Part shown: piece by piece, positions 10,273-20,510 of the stretch
Layout of the letters: the number at the start of each line of letters is the position of its first letter
Position numbering within the stretch: the stretch's first letter is position 1
Assembly: GCA_009602725.1 (NCBI GenBank)
Contig: WELB01000156.1
Span: 20,107-79,329, forward strand
Reading direction: 5' to 3'
Origin: Spirogloea muscicola
Lineage: Eukaryota; Streptophyta; Zygnematophyceae; Spirogloeales; Spirogloeaceae
DNA: 59,223 bases
Notes under the pieces: generated by a model
What the model saw: only the letters and a program-made list of their open reading frames with translations
Told to the model about the DNA's origin: nothing
The model's database searches: none
Position numbers and translations under genes: made by a program

Positions 10273-12066
10273 TCAGGTGAGAGCAGGCTCCTCCTTCGCG
10301 GAAAGGTCGGCACCAAGAGCGTCGCCAGGAAGTGTTTGCAGTGGAGCAGCACTCCCAGCTTGCTCACTTGCAGCACTGTGATCCACAATTGATCCAATCT
10401 CCGCTGCATCAGAAACTTGAGCAATCCCTCCCGACTCAGCTGAGCTTCCGCTCTCCTTCTGCTGGACCTTCTCCCTGGTCTTGATGCTCACATCTCCAAT
10501 GGCCTTTGTTACTCTACCATAAGCACCGGATAACCACTCTGTGCTTGAAGCGACATACTGCAAGCCACAAGCTCCGCAATCAAGCAAGTCATCAGAAGTG
10601 CGCGCTCTTGGGGCATTTCAAATGCATTCGAAAGGCAAGTCATTATCAGCCCCAGCGATGTGTAGGGCGAAGAAGAGCAAGGGCGGTGATGAACACATGG
10701 TACTTCATCCTCACCTTGTTCTTCATAAGGGCAGCTCCTGCTTCATTCAGCCTCTGCTCAGCTGCTGATGTGACGGAGCGGGTCGTCTCTGACACATGAT
10801 ATTTCTCATCCACAGCCTTGACCGACTGATTGACCTGTGCAGCTCCAGCTGATATTTTCTGGCTGAAGCCCATCCTTTTGTCGAGACTGGCTGCTGTACT
10901 ACTTACAGCTGCTGCTTTGGTACTGGCTGTCTTTGTGAGTTGATGACGGTCATCAAATTCCTTTGCCCTTGTCATTGCGTCCTTGCCCAGAATGTAGCCC
11001 TTTGCCAGCATGTCCGTGACAATGTTTTGTGCACGATCTACCATGGGAGGCGTTGTCTGCTGCCAGCAAGAGACGCAACTCATCGAGTACAATCAGTGCT
11101 ATCTCACAGTTTTTCTTGCAGGGTTGCATCCTCACAGTCTTGCATGTAATAGGAAGCAGCTCAAAAGTCATAGTCACATCATCAACCAGACTGGACTCCT
11201 TGATAAAAACAGCTCACCTGAGCTAGACCATCAGGAGCAGGCACCTGTGGTGAGGAGAAGTCGTTGCTTGGCGGTGGAACATATCCCTCCGCAGCGACCA
11301 CCTCTAAGGGCTTATCAACCAGAATAGCTCCCTGCACAAAGTACGTCAGCTTGGCATGCTCAATGTTGACCAGAAGCTGTTTGATATTCGATAGCCTCAC
11401 TACTGCTGCTTGCCAGCTTCCTTTGGCATGAGGTAGCTTAAGCAGTATGGGATGAAGTCCTAGAATCAGGTCCTTACAAGATGGGCAACAACTGCTGACG
11501 ACCCAATGGAAAGTGACACCAACACATAGCTGTGAAGCATTCAATCAGGGAGCTCAGGGAGTCTCTGGAGGTCTGCAGAAGCATACTGTGAGGAGTAGAG
11601 CAGTGTCCAATGCTCTCTCATCTTGGAAGGTCACATAAGCTGACTTCGACTCCGCGATGTCATTGCTGCAAGAATGATTTGGGGGACAAAAGAACTGTGC
11701 ACCTCAGTGCCCATGCTCGCAGCAGGCTGAGGTGTTGATTGCAAAGAGCATGGTGGGAATCCAAGCCGACCTTTCCAAATCGAAGCACAGCCCATTGCTC
11801 GCACTAGAGGTCCTATTGGTCGCGCACTTAGAAGGTCTGCCAATGGCACATAGCCAGCCTCACCTCGTGAGCTCAATGCTTCGTATCTCTCCCGAGAAAG
11901 CGAAGAACTCCCACAGATCTTTCTCGGTGACCTTGGCGGACAGGTTGGTCACCTTCACAGAAGCCTGAGGCACAAAGGAGCGCCAGGATCAGGGGGTTCC
12001 CGTCGGCCCAGCGCGAGGCCCAGCGACCTGGTGGCGGGAGAAGCGCCAAGGAGGGCTCACAGTCAT
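10273..12066 (-). CDS. BPA1-like RRM protein (binding partner of ACD11 family)
   Basis: Six exons on minus: 12066-12061, 11964-11864, 11665-11587, 11331-11218, 11059-10715, 10557-10273 (TGA). Phases agree, giving about 309 aa. The N-terminus is an RRM: ASVKVTNLSAKVTEKDLWEF (RNP2 side), FAFSGEIRSIEL, then SAYVTFQDERALDTALLL (RNP1 side) and GAILVDKPLEVVAAEGY. After a linker comes the family-specific helical region: VDRAQNIVTDMLAKGYILGK, MTRAKEFDDRHQL, LDKRMGFSQKISAGAAQVNQ, AVDEKYHVSETTRS, AEQRLNEAGAALMKNK, YVASSTEWLSGAYGRV. This order is that of plant BPA1/BPL proteins, cytosolic and membrane-associated partners of the lipid-transfer protein ACD11. The function is known only in land plants; its role here is inferred. 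Exon 1 is a 6-base microexon (ATGACT) before GTGAGC, and is the least certain part. The last 60 residues are low complexity. Confidence 0.9.
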
Positions 12067-12254
12067 GGCGCCGGGCTTCCCGGCGGCAGTGGGATGCGGA
12101 GTTCCGCGTCGTGGACCCGCGAGAGGGACGCGAGCGGGCGTGGCTGACAGAAGCCGAAGGCAGTGGGGAGGCGCGGCGGCCCGCGGCGAGCGGAGTTGTC
12201 GGCTGGGAAGGTCCCCGAGCGGGGGGAAACAATGGCGGCCGGTGGAAAGACGAG

Positions 12255-12355
12255 AGAAGGCGGGCGCGGTGCGCGTAGAATGTAAGGAAGGGAAGGCGAA
12301 GGCGGGCGCGGTGCGCATGAAATGAAAGGGAGGCCATCTTCAAGCCAATACACTG
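12255..12355 (+). repeat. GCGCGC-type dispersed repeat, two partial copies
   Basis: GGCGGGCGCGGTGCGC occurs twice, about 55 bases apart; the second copy continues ATGAAATGAAAGGGAGGCC and TTCAAGCCAATACA. This is the plus-strand form of the repeat at 8955-9010. It begins about 190 bases upstream of the BPA1-like start. Confidence 0.65.
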
Positions 12356-13890
12356 TTCAGGAATTTCGGCGTAAGGGAAGCCAGCCAGATAAAGCAAAGC
12401 ACACTGTTCCGCCAAATGCTAGCGCAAAGAGTGGCGCTGCGCATCGAGAAGCCCTCAGCTTAAAAAAGAAAAAGCGCGGCCAGATTAACTGGTGGCTGGG
12501 AGAGGCCAGCCCAAATGGACAAGGTCTGAAGGAGTCGGAGTGCTGAGGAGAAGAAGTGGCTCTCCCAGTGGGGCAAAGGGCTGTGAGAAGAAGTGGCTCT
12601 CCCAATGGGGGCAAGGGCTGTGAGAAGAAGAAGAAGAAGTGGCTCTCCCAATGGGGGCAAGGGCTGTGAGAAGCCAGCCCGAAAAGAATTGACAAGGTTC
12701 GAAGGGGCCAAACTACGAGAACTAAGGAACCTTCGAACCTTGTCAATTCTTTTCGGGCTGGCTTCTCACAGGCTTCTCACAGCCCTTGCCCCCATTGGGA
12801 GAGCCACTTCTTTCTAAGAGAAGAAGTGGCTCTTCTTTCTAAGGACTGAGACAGCAGTATGCGAAATCTCAGTAACCTCTCGTCAGTAGTGCTCCCCCAT
12901 AAAAGAAGTGGCTCTCCCAATGGGGGCAAGGGCTGTGAGAAGCCAGCCCGAAAATAATTGACAAGGTTCGAAGGGGCCAAACTACGAGCTAAGCAGCGAC
13001 TGCGGGGCCTGAAGAGGTGCGCGCCCATAGAGAAGAGGGGCTGGCAAAGCCAGCCCAAAAAAAGAATGGACAATGTCCAAAGCCAAAGATAGAGGAGCCC
13101 CATAGAAGGTGGGGGCTGCAGTAGCAAAGGGGACTCTTATTATTCCATTCTTTTGGGCTGGCCTCTCCCAACCACCAGTTAATCTGGCCGCGCTTGCTCT
13201 ATTAACCTCTAGTCAGTACATGCAAGTCGGAATACACAGCTAGAATGAGACTACCGCCGATGGAAGCTAAAGTAACCACGAGTGAGCAACAGCAAGTCGG
13301 AGTAGATTATTCCTAAGCCAAGGGGAGCTAACGGTGACAGTGCAAGAGCCGGCTGATTGAGGACTTCAGCACCCACGCATGAGCGCCTACAGATCCGACA
13401 GGCCTTTCTTAATTGTCCGCTTGCTGCTGTCTCAGTCCTTAGCACTCCGGCTCCTTCAGACCTTGTCCATTCCTGTGGGCTGGCCTCTCCCAGCCACCAG
13501 TTAATCTAGCCGCGCTTGCTTTCTTTCTTACTAGAATTTCTCACTTCTAAGGAGGCGCTCAGGAAGCCGGGCGCTGGAGCTGGAGGGGGATTTATGAGTG
13601 ACAAGAGAGCACATATGAGTAGGCTCCTTCAAAGTGGAAAAAGAAGAAGCTCGCTCAAATTGGAAAGTGCTCGTCCAATGCAAGGTAGTAGCTGTGAGAG
13701 GCCAGCCCGATCAGCAAATTTTGGCCCCTTAGGACCCTGTCAACTCTTTTCGGGCTGGCTTTTCACAGCCCTCGCCTCCTTACGATGAGATTGATTCTCT
13801 TTCCTCTTTGGACCTGGTCTGTTTTTTACTTTCGTGGGTTTAGGGTTTAGGTCCTCGTTCCACACTTTCAGAATATTGCCACTCTAGGCT
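12356..13890. repeat. cluster of nested retroelement tails
   Basis: Hairpin tails in both orientations: about 12470-12545 (-), 12550-12705 (-, with a GGCTCTCCCAATGGGGGCAA unit repeated), 12729-12815 (+), 12903-13000 (-), 13035-13080 (-), 13140-13200 (+), 13425-13520 (+) and 13690-13780 (both). Between them, minus-strand frames end in the family signature YSDLxxLTRG(Y) at about 13205-13245 and 13265-13310, so some tails keep the last coding bases. Near 13850 the TTTAGGGTTTAGG string marks a junction. No host gene is recognised. Confidence 0.75.
12630..12815. repeat. long palindrome made by two opposed tails
   Basis: The left arm (about 12630-12704) and right arm (about 12729-12815) are inverted copies covering GTGGCTCTCCCAATGGGGGC, the hairpin GGGCTGTGAGAAGCCAGCCC and AATTGACAAGGTTCGAAGG. 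They are separated by about 25 bases. The right arm carries an extra duplication of GGCTTCTCACA. Confidence 0.8.
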
Positions 13891-13894
13891 ACGC

Positions 13895-14300
13895 ACGACA
13901 TGCAGATGTGTTTCCGGCTGAGATGGGCTTGCCAGCTACATCTCTGTCGTTCTTGCGACAACGAGTTTCGGCCTGTTTGCAGCGTGCTCAGGCTAATGCT
14001 TTGCACCAGAAAGCTGGGCGAGCACTAGTTGGTGGCAGAAGGGCTCCGTATCTGCCATCTAGTTTTCAGGCATCGATTAGCGACCTTTATGTATTGACCC
14101 GTGTTTACTGAGCGGGTCAATCTGCTGTAGGTTATGTACGTGATGTGCTTGCCATTGTACTTGGCCATTTGGCCTTTGTTTGTTTCAAATACACCTAAGT
14201 TTTTGTGGGCCTTGTCCTTTCAGTTGGGCTGGCCTCTCACTGCCGCCAGTCAATTTGGCAGCGCTGTTCCTTTCTGTGGGCCGGCTCCACACAGCCCTCG
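13895..14300 (+). mobile_element. 5'-truncated RLE retrotransposon, C-terminus and 3' UTR
   Basis: Frame GADVFPAEMGLPATSLSF is not intact upstream but reads from about 13907: VFPAEMGLPATSLSFL, RVSACLQRAQANALHQKAGR, SISDLYVLTRVY, stop at 14109. It matches the C-terminus of the copy at 24005-26140. The 3' UTR holds TGTGCTTGCCATTGTACTTG and GGCCATTTGGCC. It is followed at 14205-14300 by a hairpin tail (GGGCTGGCCTCTCACTGCC, then CCAGTCAATTTGG). Confidence 0.8.
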
Positions 14301-15618
14301 CCCTCTTCGTTGGAGCTGCTTCTTCTTTGCACGCAACCATCGCCCCTCTACTGGGAGCGTCTTTCTTTTTTGCAGGAGCTGCGTGATCTGATGAGACTCT
14401 TCCCTCCACTGTAGTCTCAGCTTAGCTGTTTCCGCCTTCCGGCTTTGGGATCATGGGACCTTGTCCACTTTTTCGGGCTGGCCTTTCTGCTGCTTTCCCA
14501 GCCCCTACTTTTTATGGGAGAAAGGGCTCGCCCATTGGGGATAGGGGCTGGAAAAACCAGCCCAAAAAGAGAATGAATAAAGTACGAGAAGGGGGCCAGG
14601 GGAAGCGCTAAGAAAACAAGCACAACAAGAAACAATGCAGCTGCGTATTACTCAGTAACCCCTGCTAAGCAGCCTCAAGTCAGGGAAGCTAGGCTCCTGG
14701 AAGTGGGTCCCCTGGCCAGAGCCAGAGGCAGCAGCAGCAGCAGAAGGAGAAAGACGCTTCCAGGAGAAAGGTCGCATCCGCACCACCACACGGTGCTGTC
14801 TCGTCGACTCGTCGCCAGCCGCCGCGTCTCGGTGGCGGCCCACCCGCGAGCGAGCGGGAAACCCCCCGTGATGTACATCAGGTGATGTACATTTGTCATT
14901 GTGCTTGCCTTTGTACTTGGCCACACAGGCTCTCCACCTCTTAAAACACGCCATTTCCCGTGGAGGAGAAGGCGCCGGGTGCTCATGAAATGAAAGGGAG
15001 GCAAATTCAAGCCAGTACATTGTTCAATTCAGATTCAGTGACAAAAAAGGCTACATGAAACGAAGCCCTCTGCTGAGGTGGCTAAGGTAACAGTGTGACA
15101 TTAGTACCCACGAACGAGCACATACGATTTAGACAAGCTCACCTGGGGAGCCGGAGCGCCGCCCTTGAAGGGAGAAGAGAAATGAATGGGTATGAAGAGA
15201 TGGAAGGCCTGTGTGGCCAAGTACAAGGGCACATTGACGAATGTACGTCACCTGCTGCTAAGCTGACCTGCTCAGTAACCACGAATCAGCACATAGAGGT
15301 CGCTAACTGATGCCCGAATACCGGACGGCAATCGACAAGCTCTCCCAAACTACCAATAATCTCCAGTAGGGTATGGAAGCGAGGGCCCATGCAGCCGGAA
15401 GTGTCAATTGCCGCCAGTAGGAGGTGGTCGCTGCGGGGTAGTCAGAGTAGTGTTGGAGCTTTCTCTGCTCAGCCCCTACCATTTCGCAATGGCGAGAAGG
15501 CGCGCGGTGCGCATGACACGCGAGGCCAGTTCAAGCCAACACCCGTGGAGGGAAAGATAGAAATAGCTCTTATGATGGAAGGCAGTGGCTGTGAGAGAGT
15601 GAGAGGCTAGCCCAAAGG
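14301..15618. repeat. retroelement tails and short fragments
   Basis: Contains a hairpin-tail pair at about 14455-14575 (GGGGCTGGAAAAACCAGCCC), a minus fragment ending FPDLRLLSRGY near 14650-14690, a 3' UTR piece at about 14880-14945 (TGTGCTTGCCTTTGTACTTG), and GCGCGC-type repeats at 14965-15020 and 15488-15545. A further tail ends near 15618, where the plus-strand retrotransposon copy begins. No host gene seen. Confidence 0.6.
15180..15475 (-). mobile_element. 5'-truncated RLE retrotransposon fragment
   Basis: On minus it reads LQHYSDYPAATTS, then degenerate sequence where the copy at 24005-26140 has LQHYSDYPQCDQLLPAAVDI. It ends with the shared 3' UTR (TTGTACTTGGCCACACAGGC) near 15190-15225. 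Frames are broken; it is a pseudogene remnant. Confidence 0.7.
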
Positions 15619-15619
15619 A

Positions 15620-16905
15620 CAACATATATGCCGCTGCGGATGTCAGCCTCCAACAGGCTATGCTCGGCCTGCTGGACCACCCGGCAGTCCCTACAACGCC
15701 TGCCGTCCTACAAATGACACTCCCCATAGGCAAGGCGGCCTTGGCTGCCGCTCTCCGGCTCACCTGGCTAGCGCGGCGCACCTGGGGTGTTGGGCCCAAG
15801 TGGCCTCCACAGTTTCAATGCGCTCTATCAGGAGGGGTCAGCCAGTACTGGCACCAGCAATAGCTGGCGTGGCAAGTGGGACCCTGCCCTTTCAAACCTC
15901 CCTCTCTGACGTGCGCAGAGACCTTCTCCGCTCCTTCCCATCACTTGCGGCAGATCAGGTCGACTTTGCAGCGTGGGCAAGATGCTCTGACCTGAAGGCT
16001 CAAGCTCGCTTTCCACGCGCAGCCAATGAGCGAGCCATGAGCCACCTCAAAGCTCTGCTCAAGGAGGATGGGCGTGGGCTCTCTCGTCTCAGCTCTCCGG
16101 GGGCGTCGGAGTGGCTCAACGCTTTGCCGATTTATGGATCCCTCCGGCTCTCCAACGACCTCTTCCGGCCGGCTGTCCACCACCATCTCGGCCTCCCTCC
16201 ACTTTGTTTGGCTGGCATTCGACAGTGTGAATGTGGCCATCGTTCGGATGAGATATCTTCGGCAGCCCACATGCTTCGATATTTTGAAGGAAGTGAACGT
16301 AATGCCTCCCACAATCTTCTCAGAGACGCTATGTATGGCTTGGTGCGCGAGGCAGGTTATCATGCGGCCATGGAGGTGCCGGGCATCACGCAGGTGCTCC
16401 AGGAGCGTGGCAGGCCTTACGTCAGGCGCCTGGATGTGGTGGCCACCCCCCGGAGTGGTGGGCCTCGTCTTATCCTCGACGTCGTTCTCATCGACGCATT
16501 CCAACCAGGGGCACCCACACCGACTGTGCCAGGTTGGGCGACACATCACGCAGAGAGGAAGAAGGAGAGGCACTACAATGACCACCCCCGGGGCGACCAC
16601 TTCTTCCCATGCGCCATGGACATCTACGGCGGCTACGGAACGAAGTGGTCTTCCCTCCTCCATCGCCTGGCACTGCATGTCGATGCCCACCGATGTAGTC
16701 GGGCGGGTAGCTTAGGGCATTCTAGCGTCCCGCAAGCCATTGTTGCATGCTATAGAATGAGGCTATCATTGAGTTTACAGCGCTCCCAGGCACTCGCGTG
16801 CTGGTCGTGCATTAGCCCAGGCTACTGGCTTCCATGGTGGTGGTTTGGCACCTCAGTATAGCTTGTCAGATATGCATGTGCTCACTCGGGGATATTGAGA
16901 GAAGG
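15620..16905 (+). mobile_element. 5'-truncated RLE non-LTR retrotransposon, copy A
   Basis: Carries the post-RT region, the RLE endonuclease and the C-terminus only. The first 180 bases are frameshifted (AAADVSLQQAMLGLLDHPAV). From about 15800 one frame runs to 16861: RRGQPVLAPAIAG, LADQ-like region, then the RLE zinc-binding block CECGHRSDEISSAAHMLRY. The fourth ligand is Tyr (TAT at about 16270) where copy B has Cys (TGT). Then RRLDVV and LILDVVLIDAF give the PD-(D/E)XK-like core, followed by KKERHYNDHPRGDHFFPCAM. The end is frameshifted, though the SDMHVLTRGY codons are still visible at 16865-16900. Dead copy. It forms the left arm of a large inverted repeat with copy B. Confidence 0.85.
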
Positions 16906-18320
16906 CGCGCGGTGCGCATGATGTTGAAAGGGAGGCCATTTCTAGCCTTACAGATGTCCAGTTAACTGGGTAATGAGCTGGCTGAGGGGAACACTAATAT
17001 CCCCGAGTGAGCACATGCATATCTGACAAGCCATACTGAGGCGCCAAACCACCACCACGGAAGCCATTAGCCTGGGCTAATGCACGACCAGCACGCTGGT
17101 GTATCGCGAGTGCCTGGGAGCACTGTAGACTCGATGATAGTTGCATTCTATTGCATGCAACGATGGCTTGCGGGACGCTCAAATGCCCTCAGCTACCCGC
17201 CCGACTACGTCGGCGGGCATCGACATGCAGTGCCAGGCGATGGAGGAGGGAAGACCACTTCGTTCTGTAGCCGCCGTAGATCTGTCCATGGCGCATGGGA
17301 AGAAGTGGTTGCCCCGGGGGTGGTCATTGTAGTGCCTCTCCTTCTTCCTCTCTGCATGATGTGTCCCCCAACCTGGCACAGACGGTGTGGGTGCCCCTGG
17401 TTGGAGTGCGTTGATGAGAACGACGTCGAGGAGAAGACGAGGCCCACCACTCCGGGGGGTGGCCACCACATCCAGACGCCTGACGTAAGGCCTGCCACAC
17501 TTCTGGAGCACCGGCATGATGCCCGGCACCTCCATGGCCGCATGATAACCTGCCTCGCGCACCAAGCCATACATAGCGTCTCTGAGAAGATTGTGGGAGG
17601 CATTACGTTCACTTATCTCAAAACATCGAAGCATGTGGGCTGCCAAAGATATCTCATCCTCCGAACGATGGCCACATTCACACTGTCCAATGCCAGCCAA
17701 ACAAAGTGGAGGGAGGCCGAGATGGTGGTGGACAGCCGTCTGGAAGAGGTCGTCGCAGAGCCGGAGGGATTCATAAATCGGCAAAGCGTTGAGCCACTCC
17801 GACGCCCCCCGAGAGCTGATGGAGTGGAGACGAGAGAGCCCACGCCCATCCTCCTTGAGTAGAGCTTTGAGGTGGCTCATGTTTCGCTCATTGGCTGCGC
17901 GTGAAAAGCGAGCTTGAGCCTTCAGAGCATCTTGCCCACGCTGCAAAGTCGACCTGATCTGCCGCAAGTGATGGGAAGGAGCGGAGAAGGTCTCTGCCAA
18001 CGTCAGAGAGGGAGGTTTGAAAGGGCAGGGTCCCATTTGCCACGCCAGCTATTGCTGGTGCCAGTACTGGCTGACCCCTCCTGATGAAGCGCATTGAAAC
18101 TGTGGAGGCCACTTGGGCCCAACACCCCAGGTGCGTCGCGCGAGCCAGGTGAGCCAGAGAGCGGCAGCCAAGGCCGCCCTTGCCTATGGGGAGTGTCATT
18201 TGTAGGAGGGCGGCAGGCGTTGTGGGGAGTGCCGGGTGGTCCAGCAGGCCGAGCAGAGCATGTTGGAGGCTGACATCCGCAGCGGCATATAGGTTGTCCA
18301 GAGCGGTGGTGGGAGGAACT
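15620..18320. repeat. large inverted repeat from two opposed retrotransposon copies
   Basis: Copy A (+, 15620-16905) and the 3' part of copy B (-, 16990-18320) are near-identical and meet tail to tail around a spacer of about 85 bases. Matching ends are CATGTGCTCACTCGGGGATA on plus at 16880 and its complement at about 17000. The spacer holds a GCGCGC-type repeat at 16905-16965. Each arm is about 1.3 kb. Confidence 0.8.
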
Positions 18321-20480
18321 GCCCGCTGCAGGTAGGTTGGGCGTTGGGCCAAGCACCGGGTTAGGATAGCAACAGCTAGCTGGGAGTCATGCAATGTGGG
18401 GAGGGCTGGAAGGGTCTTAAACTGTCGCTCGATGGTTGCCTGCACCTCCTGCCCCACATATGCTGCCTCGCCCAGAGGGACTTCAAGCACCACCATGCCG
18501 AGGGGGTGGGGGTCTGGCACCCTACCGGAAGCTGAAGGGTGGGAGGGATGGTTACTGGCGACCATGCCGTACATTTGTCGGGGCGGACTGTGAGGCCGAG
18601 AGAGTGTAGCTCACACTCCAAGGTGCTGAAGGCTCGGGTGACATCTGCAGGGGGGCCCACCAAAGCTGTGTCATCTGCATAAGTAGGCAGAAGTACCTCT
18701 GGGTGGGCCGCCGCTGTGGTGCGCAGCACACGTAAATGAGCCAAAGCAAGCAGGAAACCGCCGAGAGGGTCGCCCTGTCGGGTGCCCGTGCATGATGTTA
18801 GGACCACCCGCTCCCCATAGTAATTTAGATGCAGCCCCATACGTGCAACGAAAGAACGGGACAAGCGAGGGGAAGAAAGTGCGGAGCTCCTCTGCAATAG
18901 CTCCGCAGTCGACGCAGTTGTAAGCGTTTTTGACGTCGACGGAGAGGGCCATCCAGCTGGGCCGCTTCCCTATGCTGCTGGAAGAGTGCCTCGGAGACCA
19001 GGCGTGTGAGCACCTCGCCCATAGCGATGGGGCTTACGCCACCTGTTGGTTTGGAAAGGGCGAGAAGGGTGCTGCAAGTCAGAGCGGCCCTAGCCTTGGG
19101 GGAGAGGAGGCCACGCGCTACCGCCTGGCACAACTTGTGTAAAAGGGAGAAGTTGCCAGCCTCATCGTCGAGCCAGAGCTCACGGAGATGTTCAAACAGC
19201 CAGCCCAATGGCCCGCCAGCTGCAGCTGCTTCCGGCTCCGTATCAGCGCTGACCGCAGAGCAGCCGGATCGAGCTCCACTGGTGTTGGGGGCTGAAAATC
19301 GTCGAGCCAGGGCGGAAGGGGATTTTGGGCTGGGGGATGAAGGGCCCGCAGGGCAGCCAGTGTGCGGCGTTGTGGGGTGCCGGTGTAGCTGGATCCAAGG
19401 CTTGGGCGGTGCGTGAGAGATCCCCGGCACGGCCAAAGCGTATGGCGCGGCGGACGACTGTTGCGGCTGGGGTGGCAGGGGTCGGCCGATTGGCGTTGGA
19501 CACCTGGACAGCAGCCCGATGCTCTTCCAAGAGCTGCTCCCATGTACCGCCCTCAAGGAGTTGGCAGCGCGCCAGTAGCACTGCTCGCTGGCCTGGTCCA
19601 CTTGGTAAAGGTCCCAGGACTAGTCGAGGGAGGAGCTGGAAGGCTGTCCAGGCAGCGTCATCAAAACTGCTGCGCGCCATGCGGGTGAGGATAGGCCGGG
19701 TTGCACGCTGCAGGTGGGGCTGAGCCCAATGTGCAATGTGCCTTAAGGGTGGCAGGCTGGGCTCGAGAAGAACTGCATCCAGGTCGAGGAGCTTCGCCCA
19801 ACGCCACTGAGCCGGCGAGGGAGCTGGGGGAGGCGGTGCCAGTACTGGGGTGCCGGGCTGCCGTCGTCGGGTAGAGGCCTCAGCGCGGGCTTCGGCCTGC
19901 AGTGAGGCGCGAGTGGCCTTCTTGGAGCAGTGGTGCTCGTGGATGCGAACGCCCCGCCGGTTGGGCCGGGGCTGCTGGCAGTACCGGCAGGTTTGGGGGA
20001 CAGCTGTTGCGGCTGGGCTTGTAGATGGAGCTGCTGCAGCTGCAGGGACGGCGAGAGTAGGAGAAGAGGCGGGAGGGCTGGGGCCATCGGGACTGGGTGG
20101 CCGAAGGGGCAGGATCTGCAGCCAGGGTTGCCCCAGAGCCGTGGGGGGGGGGCCTCGCCGATGGGGGCCTTGACGGCCCATCCTGCAGCCGTTGCCGGAG
20201 GAGCTGCTGGAGGAATGGGAGGCAGCAGCAAAGGCGGGAGGGTTGGCGGGGGTGGTCGAAGAGGCCAAGCCGGGGTCCGCAAGCCGAGCTATGTCATCAG
20301 AAGCAGGGACGGCAGGGAGGGGCTCGGGCTCCACGGGCCGTCGTCGGGGAGGAGCGAGAAGAAGCCGAAGGGGCCGTCGAAGGAGTGGGAAGGTCGGCCC
20401 CTGGGGCAATGGCAGCCCTCGTCGCAGCAGTCGAGCTGCGGGTGCCGTAAGGGCGAGTGGCGCGCCGCGACGGGCTGCGT
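16990..20480 (-). mobile_element. RLE (R2-like) non-LTR retrotransposon, copy B, near full length but decayed
   Basis: Order on minus: an N-terminal C2HC finger CRYCQQPRPNRRGVRIHEHH-C (about 19930-19995); a linker domain (TWEQLLEEH, VVRRAIRFGRAGDLSRTAQA); RT motifs TLLALSKPTGGVSPIAMGE, SVDVKNAYNCV (catalytic Asp present), TGTRQGDPLGGFLLALAHL and PTYADDTALVG (YADD at about 18670-18681); thumb MTLPIGKGGLGCRSLAHLAR; RLE zinc block CECGHRSEDEISLAAHMLRC; endonuclease RRLDVV with LLLDVVLINAL; KKERHYNDHPRGNHFF; and C-terminal HQRAGRALAQ, SDMHVLTRGY, stop near 16994. At least five frame breaks (about 19245, 18900, 18700, 18500, 17950) make it a pseudogene. An N-terminal finger, one RT and a C-terminal RLE is the R2/NeSL-type layout. 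The 5' boundary is approximate; the open frame runs on antisense into HNH exon 1. Confidence 0.88.
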
Positions 20481-20510
20481 GCCGCATCTCGGCCTTCGGC
20501 AGCCGCCGCC

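Noticed and set aside
12356-15618. CRISPR-like array because of regularly recurring motifs
   Set aside because: Repeats occur in both orientations at irregular spacing and are retroelement 3' UTRs; the genome is eukaryotic.
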